Source: Paradesertivirga superstes
GTDB lineage: Bacteria; Bacteroidota; Bacteroidia; Sphingobacteriales; Sphingobacteriaceae
DNA length: 64,000 nucleotides
Direction of reading: 5' to 3'
NCBI RefSeq assembly: GCF_037622515.1
Contig: NZ_JBBJCN010000001.1
Coordinates: 744,001 to 808,000 of the forward strand
The notes below the pieces were generated by a model. It ran no database searches. It was given only the letters and a program-made list of their open reading frames with translations, and was not told where the DNA came from. The position numbers and the translations under genes are program-made. This document shows positions 46,798 through 55,820 of the stretch, in pieces; within the stretch, counting starts at the first letter, position 1, and the number at the start of each line of letters is the position of its first letter.

Positions 46798-47754
46798 CTA
46801 TTTAACACGTGCAACGCCCGCAGATGTTTGAACTATTGGCTTAATAGTGCCATCCTCATTATAATACATATAATCTACGCATATAGAACGCCGGTAACTA
46901 CCTCCCGTCGGCAGCACTCCATTATGATAGAAGAAATAAGACTTTCCCTTAAAATCTACAATACCCGGATGTGTTGTAAAACTATTCGGTACATTCTCCT
47001 GAATAATTCCCCGGTAAGTCCAGGGCCCGGCAGGATTTTTAGCGGTACAATATTCGATCATTTCAGGTTTGGTGCCTGCACTGGCATAGACCAGATAATA
47101 TAAGTCTTTCCGTTTATACACCCAGGGGCCCTCAATATAACCTTTAGGGATTATAACAGAAATAGGACCATCCATCTCAATCATATTTTTCTTCAACTTA
47201 ACCCATTTGCAGCTTCCATTTCCCCAGAACATATAGGCCTGGCCATCGTCATCTACGAAAACCGTGGGGTCGATATCATCCCATGCATGTGGCTTATCCT
47301 TTGTCATCTCGTTAATAACAAGCGCCTTTCCGATAGCGTCTTTAAACGGGCCTGTAGGCTTGTCTGAAACAGCTACACCGATAGCCGCACCACCGTTACT
47401 AACCCCATCATTTTTGTGGAAGGTTGACACAAACCAGTAGAACCTGCCATTACGTTCGATGCATTGGGCGGCATAGGCGTCACCTGTTGCCCATGAAAAG
47501 GTTGATGGAGACAATAAAGCACCATGATCTTTCCATTTCACCATATCCTTTGATGAAAAAACGTGCCAGTCGGGCATTTTATAGTTTGTCGCGGTTACAG
47601 AAGCAGTATCATGCCCCGTGTACAGGTAAACCTTTCCTTTGTAAACGATGGGAGATGGATCGGCGGTAAAGATGTGTTTGATGATGGGATTTTGTGCAAT
47701 TGAACTTGTAACTACACAGCAGGCAAGTGTTATTGCCAGAAACAGTTTTTTCAT
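46798..47754 (-). CDS. Single-domain GH43 beta-xylosidase/alpha-L-arabinofuranosidase
   Basis: A protein of 318 residues with signal peptide (MKKLFLAITLACCVVTSSIA). The five-bladed GH43 propeller fills the protein: Asp32 (FTADPSP, base), Asp162 (DDIDPTVF) and Glu208 (YIEGPWVY, acid). It lacks the CBM6 found in its paralogue 40847-42223, with which it shares YLYTxHD, SKDMVKW/TDMVNW and KSYFFYHNG. It is exported, most likely to the periplasm, to trim oligosaccharides. It lies 82 bp before GH31 and 54 bp after the GH31-PA14 gene. Confidence 0.92.
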   Translation of the reverse strand: MKKLFLAITLACCVVTSSIAQNPIIKHIFTADPSPIVYKGKVYLYTGHDTASVTATNYKMPDWHVFSSKDMVKWKDHGALLSPSTFSWATGDAYAAQCIERNGRFYWFVSTFHKNDGVSNGGAAIGVAVSDKPTGPFKDAIGKALVINEMTKDKPHAWDDIDPTVFVDDDGQAYMFWGNGSCKWVKLKKNMIEMDGPISVIIPKGYIEGPWVYKRKDLYYLVYASAGTKPEMIEYCTAKNPAGPWTYRGIIQENVPNSFTTHPGIVDFKGKSYFFYHNGVLPTGGSYRRSICVDYMYYNEDGTIKPIVQTSAGVARVK

Positions 47755-47808
47755 ATTTTATTGTTTGCTTTTTTGGTAATGGTTGGAATGGTTATCAATG
47801 GGTTCATA

Positions 47809-50418
47809 TTATTTCATGCTTAGCGTAAGGCCTCGTCCCTGGTATACTACAGTTTTCTTAACGCTTCGCGGATTATCAATTCCATCTCCGTCTTTCACGA
47901 TGAGAATATTGAACTTTCTGTTTTTAAGATAGCCGCGGTAAGACCCTTGAACATCGTCAATGCTGATCGTTTTTGCAGCATCATTCCAGGTAAAGGGGAT
48001 AGTAGTGTTTTTTCCTTTTTCATAATTGTAATTGTCGCCTTCGTCTTCATAGAGTTTGAATGTTCCATTAGCGCCGGTATAAATCCGGATTTCTAATTCA
48101 TCCGCAGGTTTCTCTCCGCTGTATTGCTGCACTTTTCCTACCGGGATTATAGATCCGCCTTTTATAAACACAGGAATTTTATCATGAGGTGAAGCGGCCG
48201 ATATTGTTTGTCCGCCGGAGTATTTCTTTCCTGTCCAGAAGTCATACCATACTGCAGATACCGGCAAGTACACATTCCATTGACTAGCCCCGGCTTCGGT
48301 AACAGGGGCAACCAACATAGACTTGCCAAACATATATTCATATCCTTGCTGAACGGCTTTTTCATCGTTCGCAAAATCCATTACCAGTGGTCGCATCATA
48401 GTAGAGCCATTTTTAGAAACCTGCCATGCTTCCGAATAGATGTAGGGCAATAATCGGTAACGAAGATTGAGCATGGCTCTCATATTACTTTCTACCTTTT
48501 CACCATACTTCCAGGGCTCTGTTTCGGATTGGTATCCGTGTAACCGAAATATTGGATTAAATACTCCCCACTGAAACCAGCGGGTTAAGATCTCGTGATA
48601 TTTTTCGTCGGTGTACTGGGATTGACCCGGTCGAAAAAAGCCGCCAATATCGGTAGTCCAGTAAGGCATTCCCGTCAGGTTGAAATTTAAACCGGCAACA
48701 ATCTGCCGTTTAAAGGCATCCCAGTTCCAGCCTATATCGCCCGACCAATTAATGGTTCCATAGCGTTGCTGACCTGCAAATGCAGATCGTGTAAGAATGG
48801 CTACCCTCTTACCAGGATCAGTATTACGTTGACCTTCATAAACTGCTTTAGATACGAGTAAAGGATACGTCAGGCGGTAAAAATCACCTAATCCATAATA
48901 TGTACTCTTTCCTGTAAGGGCGTCATTTTCAGGCTCTGTAGCATCCATCCACCAGGAATCAACTCCATAACTAAACAGATTTTTATTTAAGGCGTTCCAA
49001 TGTGTTTTTTGTGTTTCAGGATTATATATATCAATCCAGGGGCTGTTCTTTATGTACAGATCTTTTTCAATATACTCCTTGGCTACTTCAGATTTCTTAT
49101 CCAGGTTTTCCCATACGGAAATGGAAAAACGGGCATTCAGATCATGCAGTTGTTTGATAAATTTATCCGGTTCAGGGTAGTTCGCTTCGTCAAATTTGGG
49201 CACGCCCCAACCGTATTTCCCCCAGTACTGCCAGTCCTGCACAATCACATCCATGGGCAGATTTCGTTTTCTGAATTCCTTTACAGTTTCTACCAGATGA
49301 TTGCCCGAAGTATAACGTTCCCGGCATTGCCAGAACCCGTAAGCCCACAATGGCAGCATAGGGACATTGCCCGAGAGATCACGATAGCTCGCAATTACTT
49401 CATCTGCACTTTTTCCAAAAAACACTACGTAATCCAAAGATTTCGCATTAGGAGAACGGAAGGTGGTAATATTATCAGCAGGTTTCCACGAAAACTTTGG
49501 AGTATTTGTTGCCTTGCAAATTATCTGAACGATGTGCTCTCCCGCCTTCAACTTTACAAGCTTTCCCGCTGAAGGGGGAAGCCATAAATTCGACTGATCG
49601 ATGTGGGCTACCCCATCGATAATCACCAGATGGCGGTTGTCCATATTGCCAAGATCAAGCATAACGGAATATTCACCGTCTTTATCAACCTTAAACTTTC
49701 CGTTGTAAACTGCCTGTTGCTGCGATACGCGTTGCGTTCCTGAGCTTGTAGTAACTTCGGCATCCCGTTTCTCACTTTCGGAGGTATCATGCTGTACCAG
49801 TTTAACTACGCTGTCTGCAGGATTGTAATACGTCAAGCCGTACTGGTGCCAAAGTATTCCGTAATTTTTACTTGAATAAAGAAAGGGAATAGCGATTTGG
49901 GTATTCACCTGAGTAAGTTTCCGGCTTACATTTTTAAGATTAAAATTGCCGTCCTGAAACTGCCCGAGACCAAAAAGGGATTCTCCAATTGGTGAAGAGA
50001 AACTTTGCTCGGCTACAAAACAGGGTTCCCCCAAAATGGTATTTGAGGTTAGTTTTCTCCCTCCTGCCGTTTCACTCAAAAACACTTTTCCAGCCTTATC
50101 CAGAAAATCTAGAGTCGCGGTTTTCTTGGTAAAAAGCACCGTCACTGCCGAGGTACTTAGCCTTAAATGCGTCTGATTTTCAGAGAACTTAAATTTCGGA
50201 AGGGCTTGCTTATTTATTAAAACCAGATCCTGTGATTCTTTAATTCCTCCTTTCTCCCATTGCACCCTGATGGCTTTGACTGTTAAGGGGATCAGGCTCA
50301 GAACACCTTCAGAAAGGTTGATGACAAGTCTGTCTGGTTTTAAAGTATAATTTTTATAGGGCTGCCCGAATAATATGATGGGAAGCAAGCAGAAAACTGA
50401 TAAAATAAAAACTCTCAT
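47809..50418 (-). CDS. GH31 alpha-xylosidase with inserted PA14 domain
   Basis: A protein of 869 residues with a signal peptide ending near 19 (PIILFGQ). The N-terminal beta domain is interrupted at ~225-320 by a PA14-like module (FKVDKDGEYSVMLDLGNMD, RHLVIIDGV, VKLKAGEHIVQI). The barrel follows: LWAYGFWQCRERY, VIVQDWQYWG, nucleophile Asp492 in WWMDATEPEND, TRSAFAGQQRYG and acid/base Asp561 in WSGDIGWNW. The C terminus has LYEDEGDNYNYEKG. This N-domain/PA14/barrel layout is that of characterised bacterial alpha-xylosidases (for example Xyl31A of Cellvibrio), which favours alpha-xylosidase activity on decorated xylan or xyloglucan oligosaccharides. It is clearly different from the second GH31 gene, which lacks PA14. 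Confidence 0.92.
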   Translation of the reverse strand: MRVFILSVFCLLPIILFGQPYKNYTLKPDRLVINLSEGVLSLIPLTVKAIRVQWEKGGIKESQDLVLINKQALPKFKFSENQTHLRLSTSAVTVLFTKKTATLDFLDKAGKVFLSETAGGRKLTSNTILGEPCFVAEQSFSSPIGESLFGLGQFQDGNFNLKNVSRKLTQVNTQIAIPFLYSSKNYGILWHQYGLTYYNPADSVVKLVQHDTSESEKRDAEVTTSSGTQRVSQQQAVYNGKFKVDKDGEYSVMLDLGNMDNRHLVIIDGVAHIDQSNLWLPPSAGKLVKLKAGEHIVQIICKATNTPKFSWKPADNITTFRSPNAKSLDYVVFFGKSADEVIASYRDLSGNVPMLPLWAYGFWQCRERYTSGNHLVETVKEFRKRNLPMDVIVQDWQYWGKYGWGVPKFDEANYPEPDKFIKQLHDLNARFSISVWENLDKKSEVAKEYIEKDLYIKNSPWIDIYNPETQKTHWNALNKNLFSYGVDSWWMDATEPENDALTGKSTYYGLGDFYRLTYPLLVSKAVYEGQRNTDPGKRVAILTRSAFAGQQRYGTINWSGDIGWNWDAFKRQIVAGLNFNLTGMPYWTTDIGGFFRPGQSQYTDEKYHEILTRWFQWGVFNPIFRLHGYQSETEPWKYGEKVESNMRAMLNLRYRLLPYIYSEAWQVSKNGSTMMRPLVMDFANDEKAVQQGYEYMFGKSMLVAPVTEAGASQWNVYLPVSAVWYDFWTGKKYSGGQTISAASPHDKIPVFIKGGSIIPVGKVQQYSGEKPADELEIRIYTGANGTFKLYEDEGDNYNYEKGKNTTIPFTWNDAAKTISIDDVQGSYRGYLKNRKFNILIVKDGDGIDNPRSVKKTVVYQGRGLTLSMK

Positions 50419-50446
50419 AATACAGCTAATTGCGGCGAAAACATAT

Positions 50447-52378
50447 TTAATTAAGCGGACGTATCATAGCTACAAAACCTCCGCGGCGGAGTAATTTCAC
50501 ATCAAGGAGACCTGTTTGATCTACCTCAAAAGAGCTTGTCATAAACTCCTTATCGTGTTTACCATCCGCAATCACAGTACATTTGTATTTGATTCCCTTT
50601 TCCAGGAATGGCAATTTTAAGCTTTGTTTCTTTTCTTTGATCTCTGCATTAATTCCCCCTATATACCAGTTATCGCCTTTACGACGAGCAATAGTTGCAT
50701 CTTTTCCAGGGTAGCCATTAAGTAATCGGGTTTCATCCCAGGCACTGGGGATTGTCTTAAGAAAGGACTTAACAAAGTCGGGCAGGTTAAGGTATCCTTC
50801 CGGGCGATCAGCCATATGCTGTAAGCTAGACTCGAATACAATACTTAGAGCCAGTTCGTGCCCGTAAGAAGTAATGTGCGGAAACTGAGAATTGGTAAAG
50901 GTTACCGGGGTGTAATCCATGGCTCCAATTACATTTCTGGTGAATGGAAGCGTTGCATTATGCTCCGGAGCAGTGGTTGTAAATTCCGGACCATTATTGT
51001 ACCACTCCGCACCTCTAACAGCTTCGTAAGTCATTAAGTGCGGGTAAGTTCTCGACCAGCCCCGCGGCACAATGCAGCCATGGAAATAAACCATAATTTG
51101 AAACTGAGCTGCATCTTCGAGTATATCCAGGTAATATTTGATCATATCCTGCTTTTCACTCTCAAAAAAATCAATCTTAACACCCACAACTCCTAGTTTT
51201 TTGAGTTTTGTAAACTCCGCTATCCGGTTCTCGTGGGTGAGCATTCTATCTTTAGGTGTTGAAGGCACCCAGGTATGATCGCCACCTGAATTATACCACA
51301 TTAGTGGTTTCAACCCCTTTGCCTGAATATATTTCAGTGCGTCTTCGAGTTTTCCGCCATTGCTCATACTGTCCCATTCCCAATCAAGTAAAGTATAAGG
51401 CCAGGTCATTTCCGCAGCCAGATCAGCAAAATCTGTAACTATTTTATAATCCTTTGTACCGTGATTGCTCGACCAGTAATTCCAGGACACAATTCCAGGC
51501 TTAATCCAGTTCGTGTTTTTTATGGTGGCCGGGGTTGAAACATCATCAACCAATGTGGAAGTGACCAATTCCTGCAAACTTCCAATAATCACAACCCTCC
51601 ATGGCGATTTCCAGGGGAAGCTTATTGTTGGGTTTGATGCCCCTTGCCCCCGTCCATCTCTTTGATCGGGAAAAGTAAGCTTGTAGCTGTCTGATTCTGC
51701 CGTATTACTTAATTTCGTTCCGCAATAGGTCCGGTTTAAATCTGCCTCATGCAATAAGAACCAGGAGCCAGCATTTGCCTGAAAAAGTGCAGGATAACAC
51801 CATTCCTGTTTCTGCACTTTATCATCGCTCATAACAGTGTAAAGACCTTCATTGGCCGGGTTCCATTTTTGCATCCAGCGCTTCGTTTCTTTAGGAATGG
51901 TATAGGCAGTTAATTCATCCAACATCGTGTAACTTCCACTTTCTTCGGGAAATTCGTAACGAAAGGCCAGCCCGTCATTGTAAACCCGGATGATAACATT
52001 CAATTTTGATTTGAGAGGGCTTTCGAAAGAAACTGACACCTCATTTGCTGAATTAGTGCAGGATGACTTCTTTCCATGTGGAGCGGTATAGCTTTCGGAA
52101 ATCAGCTTTTGCTTTCCTGCCCTCAGAAACTTCAGGTCTTTAGAAAAATCCTGGTCACTTCTTTTTAAACCAAGACTTATCCGCGGTATAATTTCATTGG
52201 TTTTTCCACTATCTACCTGCGTAACTCTGAGATACCAGTATGATTCCTTGCCTTTTTCTTCAAGATAGAGAGCAACACTATTCTTTTTATTTGGTGACTG
52301 AACAACCAGCTTTTGCGCTCTTGATGGATAGATACAATAAACTGATAACAATAAAAATGCAGTAATGCAACGATTCAT
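50447..52378 (-). CDS. GH97 glycoside hydrolase, retaining type (second copy)
   Basis: A protein of 643 residues. The signal peptide ends near 22 (IYPSRAQ). The N-domain (~25-290) precedes the barrel with GIVSWNYWSSNHGTKDY, TLLDWEWDSM, LMWYNSGG, VVGVKIDFFESEKQ (Asp403, nucleophile position of retaining GH97) and YEAVRGAEW (Glu452, probable acid/base). The C-terminal sheet domain ends GGFVAMIRPLN. It is only moderately similar to the GH97 at 42303, so the two probably act on different linkages: alpha-galactosidase and beta-L-arabinopyranosidase are the known activities of retaining members. Gaps of 28 and 23 bp to its neighbours mark a common transcript. Confidence 0.9.
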   Translation of the reverse strand: MNRCITAFLLLSVYCIYPSRAQKLVVQSPNKKNSVALYLEEKGKESYWYLRVTQVDSGKTNEIIPRISLGLKRSDQDFSKDLKFLRAGKQKLISESYTAPHGKKSSCTNSANEVSVSFESPLKSKLNVIIRVYNDGLAFRYEFPEESGSYTMLDELTAYTIPKETKRWMQKWNPANEGLYTVMSDDKVQKQEWCYPALFQANAGSWFLLHEADLNRTYCGTKLSNTAESDSYKLTFPDQRDGRGQGASNPTISFPWKSPWRVVIIGSLQELVTSTLVDDVSTPATIKNTNWIKPGIVSWNYWSSNHGTKDYKIVTDFADLAAEMTWPYTLLDWEWDSMSNGGKLEDALKYIQAKGLKPLMWYNSGGDHTWVPSTPKDRMLTHENRIAEFTKLKKLGVVGVKIDFFESEKQDMIKYYLDILEDAAQFQIMVYFHGCIVPRGWSRTYPHLMTYEAVRGAEWYNNGPEFTTTAPEHNATLPFTRNVIGAMDYTPVTFTNSQFPHITSYGHELALSIVFESSLQHMADRPEGYLNLPDFVKSFLKTIPSAWDETRLLNGYPGKDATIARRKGDNWYIGGINAEIKEKKQSLKLPFLEKGIKYKCTVIADGKHDKEFMTSSFEVDQTGLLDVKLLRRGGFVAMIRPLN

Positions 52379-52401
52379 AAAAAACTAAAAATTCTATTGG
52401 T

Positions 52402-54444
52402 CTATTTAATTGTGCTAACCTTGTACAGCACCACTCCATGCACCGGAACCTCCACCTGAAGAGCTTCTTTTCCAGTGTTTATAGCTGCAATGTCTTTCTG
52501 TCTCCATACATCGCGAACTTTTTGCTTTCCCGTGATACCCAGTTTTGCAAAATCAGTATAAGACAGCTTAAGCTTCTCCAAACCGAAATTGCAAAAACCT
52601 ACTGCACGGCTTCCGTCCTCAAGTTCCTTCACATAAATGCGCAGATCGCCGATTGTCTGAAGGCTTGTGGCTTGTTTACCGAGAGCATCCTGATTGATGG
52701 CAATCACTTCGTCGTTTGTCAATAAATTCAGGGTAAACGCATCCAGTTTTTCCATATCGCAACCAATAAGCAACGGCGCAGAAAATAGACTCCAGAGACT
52801 AAAGTGAAGATATTGCTCATCCGGCTTAAGCTTGCTTGGATGAGGATTGCCCCATCCTACCGTTCCAACTACAAGCATATCAGGATCATTCCAGTTACCA
52901 GGTTTAGCAAAGGGTGCAGATTTATCCTGTTCTAATGCAATGCCCTTAACACTTGCCCAGGTATCCGTTATATCATTGGTGGTGCGCCAGGTGGTTCCGC
53001 CAACAGAATCGCCCCATTTCCATACATCCGACATGCCGTATTGGCACAAACTGAAAACAATATCGCGTGGTTGCTCGCGGAGATAATCGCCCATTACTTT
53101 AAAGGGTTTAATCGCGGTAGCCAGCTGATTTCCTCCTTGATAAGACAGCGAGCTCACCTTGTGAGGATCATTTTCCGGCATTCCATTTATCACGTTTCCG
53201 TAGCTGCACCAATCATATTTCAGGTAATCAAATCCCCATTTGGCATAGCTTTCGGCATCTAGTTTTTCATAGCCATAACTTCCGGCACAGCCACCACATG
53301 TCCAGGGACCGGGACTTGAATAAAGGCCAATTTTTAAGCCGAGGCCATGTACATAATCTGCCAGTCCTTTCATATCACCGAACCTTTTATTAGGAACAAT
53401 ATTACCCGCCTCGTCCCGCAGCTTACCTTGTAAAGAAGGATCTTTCGAATCGCGGTGATTTTGCCAGAAGTCGTCAATATTTACATAATTCCATCCGTGA
53501 TTTACCAATCCTGATTTTACCATTACTTCCGCAGCACGCTTTACCTTTTCTGCAGAAACCTCTCCGGCGAAGCAATTCCAGCTGTTCCAGCCCATTGGTG
53601 GAGTAAGCGCGATTTTATCACCACATTTTATGCGTAGACTTTTCTCGGCTACTCCTTTCGCATTCTTCGCCTTCAGGGTAACAACATACTCACTGGCCTT
53701 GGTTAGCTTCCCTGTAATAAGTCCTGATTGAGGATCAAGTATAAGTCCCTGAGGCAATCCGGAAGCAGAAAATCTCATTGGCCGGTCGCCTGTAGCAGGT
53801 ATTCTGAATTGAAAGGGAGAGCCCGGGCGAACACCGAATAGGCTTGCACTATTAATCTTCGGTTTTGCCGATTCCTGAGGTGTAAGTATATAGACTTCGC
53901 TGGAAACAGGATTAACAGTAACAAAGCTTGACACGCCTGCCGCCTCGAATTTCGCATCTGCCCAATCTGCATGATCGTAATAATTTCCGTTTCCTCCATC
54001 ACTTACAACCAGTTCAAGTTTTTTCACACCGGTAAGCTTTACATTACATCGCCGGGCAGTATCGCCTAAACGCATTAATCCGCTCGACCACAACTTTGAA
54101 CCATCTCCGTAAACGATAAATTCTACTGCAGGCTGTTGGCCTTTAATTTCATCATCAATTCCCACCCAGGCGCTGAAGAAATTTGCCTTACCATCAAGCT
54201 GTATTAAAAGGGAACTTTCTGCGTGGGTACCAAAGCCGCGTTGAAACGTTTTGCCCGCAATGGTCATAACCTTGCCATCAACTGTCCTGTTTTTCCTAGG
54301 TACTCCATAGCCCTGCGTAGCTGCGTTGAGATCAAGCTGATCTAACCAAACAGTTTGCGCAGAAAGAGAGCTTATTCCTATTAAGCTGAAGATTATTAGA
54401 ATGGAGAAAGCAAGAGTAAATTTGCCTTTACTTGGGGTATTCAT
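52402..54444 (-). CDS. GH27 alpha-galactosidase with N-terminal NPCBM domain
   Basis: A protein of 680 residues. The signal peptide ends near 30 (ISSLSAQ). An NPCBM module lies at ~31-170 (FQRGFGTHAESSLLIQLDG, VSDGGNGNYYDHADWADA), an Ig/cadherin-like putative domain at ~195-275 (LPQGLILDPQSGLITGKL), the GH27 barrel from ~278 to 560 (TPPMGWNSWNCF, YVNIDDFW) and a C-terminal beta domain. The nucleophile is Asp411 (LKYDWCSYG). The acid/base is Asp491 in WRTTNDITDTW, aligned with Asp231 of human alpha-galactosidase A. It would remove terminal alpha-galactose from side chains; beta-L-arabinopyranosidase is the alternative known for GH27. Confidence 0.93.
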   Translation of the reverse strand: MNTPSKGKFTLAFSILIIFSLIGISSLSAQTVWLDQLDLNAATQGYGVPRKNRTVDGKVMTIAGKTFQRGFGTHAESSLLIQLDGKANFFSAWVGIDDEIKGQQPAVEFIVYGDGSKLWSSGLMRLGDTARRCNVKLTGVKKLELVVSDGGNGNYYDHADWADAKFEAAGVSSFVTVNPVSSEVYILTPQESAKPKINSASLFGVRPGSPFQFRIPATGDRPMRFSASGLPQGLILDPQSGLITGKLTKASEYVVTLKAKNAKGVAEKSLRIKCGDKIALTPPMGWNSWNCFAGEVSAEKVKRAAEVMVKSGLVNHGWNYVNIDDFWQNHRDSKDPSLQGKLRDEAGNIVPNKRFGDMKGLADYVHGLGLKIGLYSSPGPWTCGGCAGSYGYEKLDAESYAKWGFDYLKYDWCSYGNVINGMPENDPHKVSSLSYQGGNQLATAIKPFKVMGDYLREQPRDIVFSLCQYGMSDVWKWGDSVGGTTWRTTNDITDTWASVKGIALEQDKSAPFAKPGNWNDPDMLVVGTVGWGNPHPSKLKPDEQYLHFSLWSLFSAPLLIGCDMEKLDAFTLNLLTNDEVIAINQDALGKQATSLQTIGDLRIYVKELEDGSRAVGFCNFGLEKLKLSYTDFAKLGITGKQKVRDVWRQKDIAAINTGKEALQVEVPVHGVVLYKVSTIK

Positions 54445-54486
54445 TTTTGGTTTATAATTGGTAGTATGAGTGAGTATGAAAAAATC

Positions 54487-54732
54487 TTATTTGTCAAACT
54501 TCCAACAGTTGACTTTGAACAGATCGCCCTGACTGCCATTAAAAACAAAATACAGATCGTGAACTCCATTTGTCTTATTAACCTTAGCTGAAATCGTTAT
54601 CCACTTTTGTAAGCCTCCGGTATTTTTTACTTCAGATTACCCCAACAGTTCTCCTTCAGGGTTATTTAAATGCATTTCAATAATTCGCCTGTAGCTGAGC
54701 TTAATTTGCGGGTCGAGCCTCACTTGTCTAAT
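54487..54732 (-). pseudogene. Remnant of a CBM6 domain (3' end of a lost gene)
   Basis: In one minus-strand frame the text reads IIEMHLNNPEGELLG, an in-frame stop (TAA at 54639-54637), then SEVKNTGGLQKWITISA, VNKTNGVHDLYFVFNG and FKVNCWKFDK-stop at 54487. This is the C-terminal half of a CBM6 like that of the GH43-CBM6 genes (compare VHDLYFIFKG and FDYWMF at 40847). The upstream half and the enzyme it belonged to are gone. The fragment is pressed against the stop codon of the acetylesterase gene, so a deletion or a former fusion is likely. Confidence 0.8.
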
Positions 54733-54734
54733 AT

Positions 54735-55586
54735 CTACTTCACAGCACCATACCCCAAAAGGGAAAGCATCTTAGTGCCGTAACGCTTTCCTAATTCGCG
54801 ATAGCCCTCAGGTGAGAAATGCAAATTATCTGCCCCATCAGCGCAGCCTGCAGACGAAATTACGTGCGCAGTTGGAATAGTTTTCGGCAATTCTGCGATA
54901 ATCTTGTTCATACTCGCACAAACACCTCCCTGATCGGCGTGCACCACTTCTCCTGCAAGCAAGGGAACAGAAGCTGCCTTCAGGTTGAGATCCGACAGCA
55001 AGTTATTATATACCCCGTTCACCTTCTGGGGCCAGGTTGCATCGTTGGTATTAGATTCGCCCTGATGTAAAAGAATCCCTTTTATAACACCGCTTTTTTG
55101 GGCAATCTTCGCCATTTCCACAAGCCTAGCATAGGGATTTCCGTTATATTCCTTAATCATATTGAGCATCCAGTCGGGTGCGGTAGAAACATACGACTCA
55201 TAGTTATTTTTATCAAAAAGCTCTATTTTACATCCTCCTACAGCTACATTAATCACTCCTACTTTAACGTCCGCAGGAAGTTGGGCTACCATTGTGCGAC
55301 CAAAATAGTCGGTCGGCCCCAAACCTGTTCTGCAACGGCTAAGCGGAGGAACAGCCGTATACCACTCTCCCTTTTTTCTGCCCAGGTTATCGCAGTCAAC
55401 TGCTTCCAAAACTTGAAAACGATTATTAACAGTGGTATCCTGCGGCTCAAATTTAGCACTACCCTCCATATTGGATTGACCCAGGCATAGGAAAATGTAG
55501 AACTTAGGGTCTTGTGAAAAAGCCAGCTGATTCGAAAGCAGGAAAAAAGAAAACAATAAGGTGATTCTCAGTAAATTCATATTCAT
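54735..55586 (-). CDS. SGNH-type acetylesterase (CE6/SASA family), probable acetyl xylan esterase
   Basis: A protein of 283 residues with a signal peptide ending near 24 (LSNQLAFSQ). The SASA fold shows the catalytic Ser38 in FLCLGQSNMEGS, the oxyanion block GVINVAVGGCKIELF, KGILLHQGESNTND (Glu177 region, conserved in the family) and Asp253/His256 in ADNLHFSPEGY. The family removes O-acetyl groups from sialic acid or, as CE6, from xylan. In this context xylan is the expected substrate. It is exported, most likely to the periplasm. It lies 234 bp after the GH43-CBM6 gene and is followed at once by a CBM6 remnant. Confidence 0.88.
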   Translation of the reverse strand: MNMNLLRITLLFSFFLLSNQLAFSQDPKFYIFLCLGQSNMEGSAKFEPQDTTVNNRFQVLEAVDCDNLGRKKGEWYTAVPPLSRCRTGLGPTDYFGRTMVAQLPADVKVGVINVAVGGCKIELFDKNNYESYVSTAPDWMLNMIKEYNGNPYARLVEMAKIAQKSGVIKGILLHQGESNTNDATWPQKVNGVYNNLLSDLNLKAASVPLLAGEVVHADQGGVCASMNKIIAELPKTIPTAHVISSAGCADGADNLHFSPEGYRELGKRYGTKMLSLLGYGAVK

Positions 55587-55820
55587 TTTTTTTAATTGTC
55601 ATTAATAAACATTGCCAGACATCATACAAATCATGCTGATATACATTTCTATTCTCACATAATAGAGAGTTAGATTATTTTGGTTTCGATTCCTAAATTA
55701 GCTGGAACGTGCCCTATCGATTAGCACGAATCTTACAAAATGATGTCACTTTTGTTCAATGAAATTCGCGCAGACCCATAAAGGTGAAGTATATTCTGTC
55801 TATTCTTAATTGAAGCAGAC

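Noticed and set aside
49000..49572. Plus-strand open frame of 190 codons within the GH31-PA14 gene
   Set aside because: Antisense shadow; no motif or signal sequence.
42303..52378. GH97 genes as starch-type alpha-glucosidase (SusB)
   Set aside because: Both proteins have Asp in the KVDFF / KIDFF motif, a mark of retaining GH97, and the context is a xylan locus.
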